Assembly: GCF_025151385.1 (NCBI RefSeq) | Contig: NZ_CP102287.1 | Coordinates: 620,001-684,000, forward strand | Length of the DNA: 64,000 nt | Source: Hoylesella buccalis ATCC 35310 | GTDB taxonomy: Bacteria > Bacteroidota > Bacteroidia > Bacteroidales > Bacteroidaceae | Direction: 5' to 3' | Shown here: one piece after another, positions 62,505 through 64,000 of the stretch | Position numbering within the stretch: position 1 is the stretch's first letter | Layout of the letters: the number at the start of each line of letters is the position of its first letter | Made by a program: the position numbers and the translations under genes | The notes under the pieces: model-generated | The model's input: the letters and a program-made list of their open reading frames with translations, nothing else | Told to the model about the DNA's origin: nothing | Database searches by the model: none

Positions 62505-63683
62505 TCAGTAATTTTTGAAGGAAAAATTGTGCAAAAGGCTCTTCACTAACAGTTTTCTTCCAAACCTCGTTAGACCGTAGCCTTTGTTGGTTGCAGTGTT
62601 GTTGTATTGCTCCACGGCTGCCTCCAACCGCGCAACAATCATCATTTTGGCGCCATTTTCCCAGGTACGAAATTCCGTTTTTTCCATATATTGCTGACTA
62701 AATGCAATAAGTTGGTCCATGTTGAAGCTATCTGACTTGATTCCAGCCCCTTCCAACGTGGCCTCATGCGCATTGCACTCTTGTTCGACATGGACAGGTA
62801 CCATCATCGCGGGCTTACCCATATACATGGCTTCGCATACCGACTCAAAACCACCAGTTGTTGCATAAGCCTTACAATTGGCCAGATAATATAAAAATTT
62901 CTGATCGTCAATGCGATGAAAAGTCAGTGTGTCGTCAATCTGTGTGGTTTCTTCCGCATCCTTTTTGTCCCAGAAAAAGTGCAGCGAGATATCTCGATGA
63001 TTGGCATGCCACTGCATCACCGAGTCACTGAACCCAGCATTGATGATATAGCCCGTCATGTAATCACCCTTACCTCTTTGTATCTTTAGTGCCTCATCAC
63101 GTAATAATGGTGGTACAACAGATAGGTTTTCTTCATCGTAATCGCCAGTTTTCCTAAACGACAAGCCTAACTTACGCGTGGCGCCCAGGCATGTTGCTCG
63201 CGTGAACGCCAACATGAGGCGTTGGCTCGCTTTATGTTTTTTCGGGAAAGGGTAGGATGGATGCAAAAACATGTACTGATGACCGATGCACACTTCTGGT
63301 ACGCCGGGCCGAAAAAGAAAATAGGTTAATCCTGTGAGGACTTCATAAAAATTGACGACCAGGTCGGCACCACTCGCTTGGATATGCTCATGAAGATATC
63401 GAATGCTCGACAGGTATTTAGGCGATTTAAAAATGTTGTAGATGATAGATCGAGTAAGTCCTACCTTCTGGTTTGCTTTTGACGGTAGAAAGTTAGGGCT
63501 GAGGAAGCCAAAGACAGGGGCTTGTGTTCGATGAAGAAAAAAGGAGGGTACTTCCCTAGACCGACTTCTACCGACAAGTATCTCGGTTACTTCGTGGCCA
63601 CAATCACGAAGTGCTTTCTCTAAAGTCAAGGCTTGTGTCAGATGTCCTCTGCCTTCACCTTGTACAATGAATATGACTTTCAT
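62505..63683 (-). CDS. GT-B glycosyltransferase (MurG/UGT-like)
   Basis: A 392-residue protein with an N-terminal VIFIVQGEGRGHLTQALTL, the GxGRGHLTQ pattern of MurG/GT28-like enzymes, and the C-terminal donor-site motif YATTGGFESVCEAMYMGKP then VPVHVEQECNA. It should transfer a sugar from a nucleotide donor to a lipid or glycan; specifics unknown. Promoter box TATTTTTG at 63713-63720. Convergent with the guanylyltransferase gene. Confidence 0.85.
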   Translation of the reverse strand: MKVIFIVQGEGRGHLTQALTLEKALRDCGHEVTEILVGRSRSREVPSFFLHRTQAPVFGFLSPNFLPSKANQKVGLTRSIIYNIFKSPKYLSSIRYLHEHIQASGADLVVNFYEVLTGLTYFLFRPGVPEVCIGHQYMFLHPSYPFPKKHKASQRLMLAFTRATCLGATRKLGLSFRKTGDYDEENLSVVPPLLRDEALKIQRGKGDYMTGYIINAGFSDSVMQWHANHRDISLHFFWDKKDAEETTQIDDTLTFHRIDDQKFLYYLANCKAYATTGGFESVCEAMYMGKPAMMVPVHVEQECNAHEATLEGAGIKSDSFNMDQLIAFSQQYMEKTEFRTWENGAKMMIVARLEAAVEQYNNTATNKGYGLTRFGRKLLVKSLLHNFSFKNY

Positions 63684-63712
63684 TTTTTTTCTGTGTTATC
63701 TTATTTTGCTTA

Positions 63713-63720
63713 CAAAAATA
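63713..63720 (-). promoter_or_regulatory. -7 box TATTTTTG of the glycosyltransferase
   Basis: TAnnTTTG match on the minus strand, 30 nt from ATG 63683. Confidence 0.5.
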
Positions 63721-63827
63721 AAGGAGTGTTGTTACAAAACCGTGTAAAAAAGATAACATTTCATAGAAAAAAGAAAGATTTTAATTCTACTGTGATTATT
63801 AATTGATACTTAAATATGGTGTACGTC

Positions 63828-64000
63828 CTACATCGTTATATTCTTAACGCGCTTCTCAAATTCACTGCGGTCGCAAAGGGCTTTTTTCTTAATGCGGGCA
63901 CGATAATTATAGATAGAATTAGGTGAATAATTGAGGAATTCGGCAATGCGGGAACTCTCCTCAATGCCCAGTCGTATGAGCGCAAAGATGCGCAGGTCGG
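63828..64000 (-). CDS. DUF6377 family regulator, C-terminus (partial)
   Basis: The gene enters from the right edge; 56 C-terminal residues are visible: [20 protein letters not shown] then [19 protein letters not shown] and [14 protein letters not shown], stop at 63828. This LuxR-like HTH tail (IxxFLxYSxxTIYNYR) is the hallmark of DUF6377 proteins, membrane-bound regulators with TPR-like N-termini found in Bacteroidota. Confidence 0.85.
   Translation of the reverse strand, partial: DLRIFALIRLGIEESSRIAEFLNYSPNSIYNYRARIKKKALCDRSEFEKRVKNITM

Overview
The window reads as a chromosome segment of a Bacteroidota bacterium, most likely a Prevotella-type organism. The reasons are the TAnnTTTG -7 promoter boxes in front of many genes, the protein families present (FeoA-FeoB fusion with a FeoB-associated Cys-rich protein, DUF4332, DUF4491, DUF6377, M49 dipeptidyl peptidase III, C10 cysteine protease, Mob-type cfxA element), and the housekeeping gene types. 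The species cannot be fixed from sequence alone.

Layout. 1-5.3 kb: start of feoB (cut by the window edge), a decayed oxidoreductase remnant, a DUF4143-type ATPase behind a striking array of spaced repeats, a family-2 glycosyltransferase, a phytase-like secreted protein and tRNA-Cys. 5.3-19.4 kb: small FeoB-associated protein, glyA, pyrI, pyrB, penicillin-binding protein 1A, a short C10 protease, RNase G, a 29-residue COX24/AURKAIP1-like protein, HU, DUF4332, dinB, pyruvate kinase, a Gfo/Idh/MocA oxidoreductase and an IS orfA scrap. 19.9-29.8 kb: AraC-type regulator, DPP III, an AlkD-like protein, two Fur-family regulators, purA, hisS, a phosphohexomutase, DUF4491, rlmH. 29.8-31.3 kb: a complete IS with 57-bp inverted repeats and 8-bp target duplications. 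31.3-37.5 kb: tRNA-Phe, thiL, purine nucleoside phosphorylase overlapping lpxK, sppA, an SDR.

37.8-55.3 kb is an accessory island: an outer-membrane beta-barrel protein; a graveyard of broken genes (DUF6734, a leucine-rich-repeat C-terminus, an Abi C-terminus); a mobilizable element carrying the CfxA beta-lactamase with MobV-like relaxase, DUF6371 protein, RepA-like ATPase, HTH proteins and tyrosine integrase; a leucine-rich-repeat lipoprotein whose missing end may lie on the far side of the element; a PLP-enzyme gene with two in-frame TAA codons next to a TetR gene; and an internally deleted IS5-like remnant. 55.3-64 kb returns to core genes: transglutaminase-domain protein, cutC, rpiB, tkt, mannose-1-phosphate guanylyltransferase, a GT-B glycosyltransferase and the C-terminus of a DUF6377 regulator.

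The structure least explained by genes is a family of intergenic arrays with an exact 22-bp period, found at four places (627-714, 19467-19571, 26874-27005, 37553-37641). Each unit is an imperfect palindrome around TCAnTGA whose arms change in a compensating way. A second unusual array, four TTTCACATWATCAC-like boxes at 32-33 bp spacing, sits on the ATPase promoter. Both look like structured DNA or binding-site arrays rather than coding sequence.
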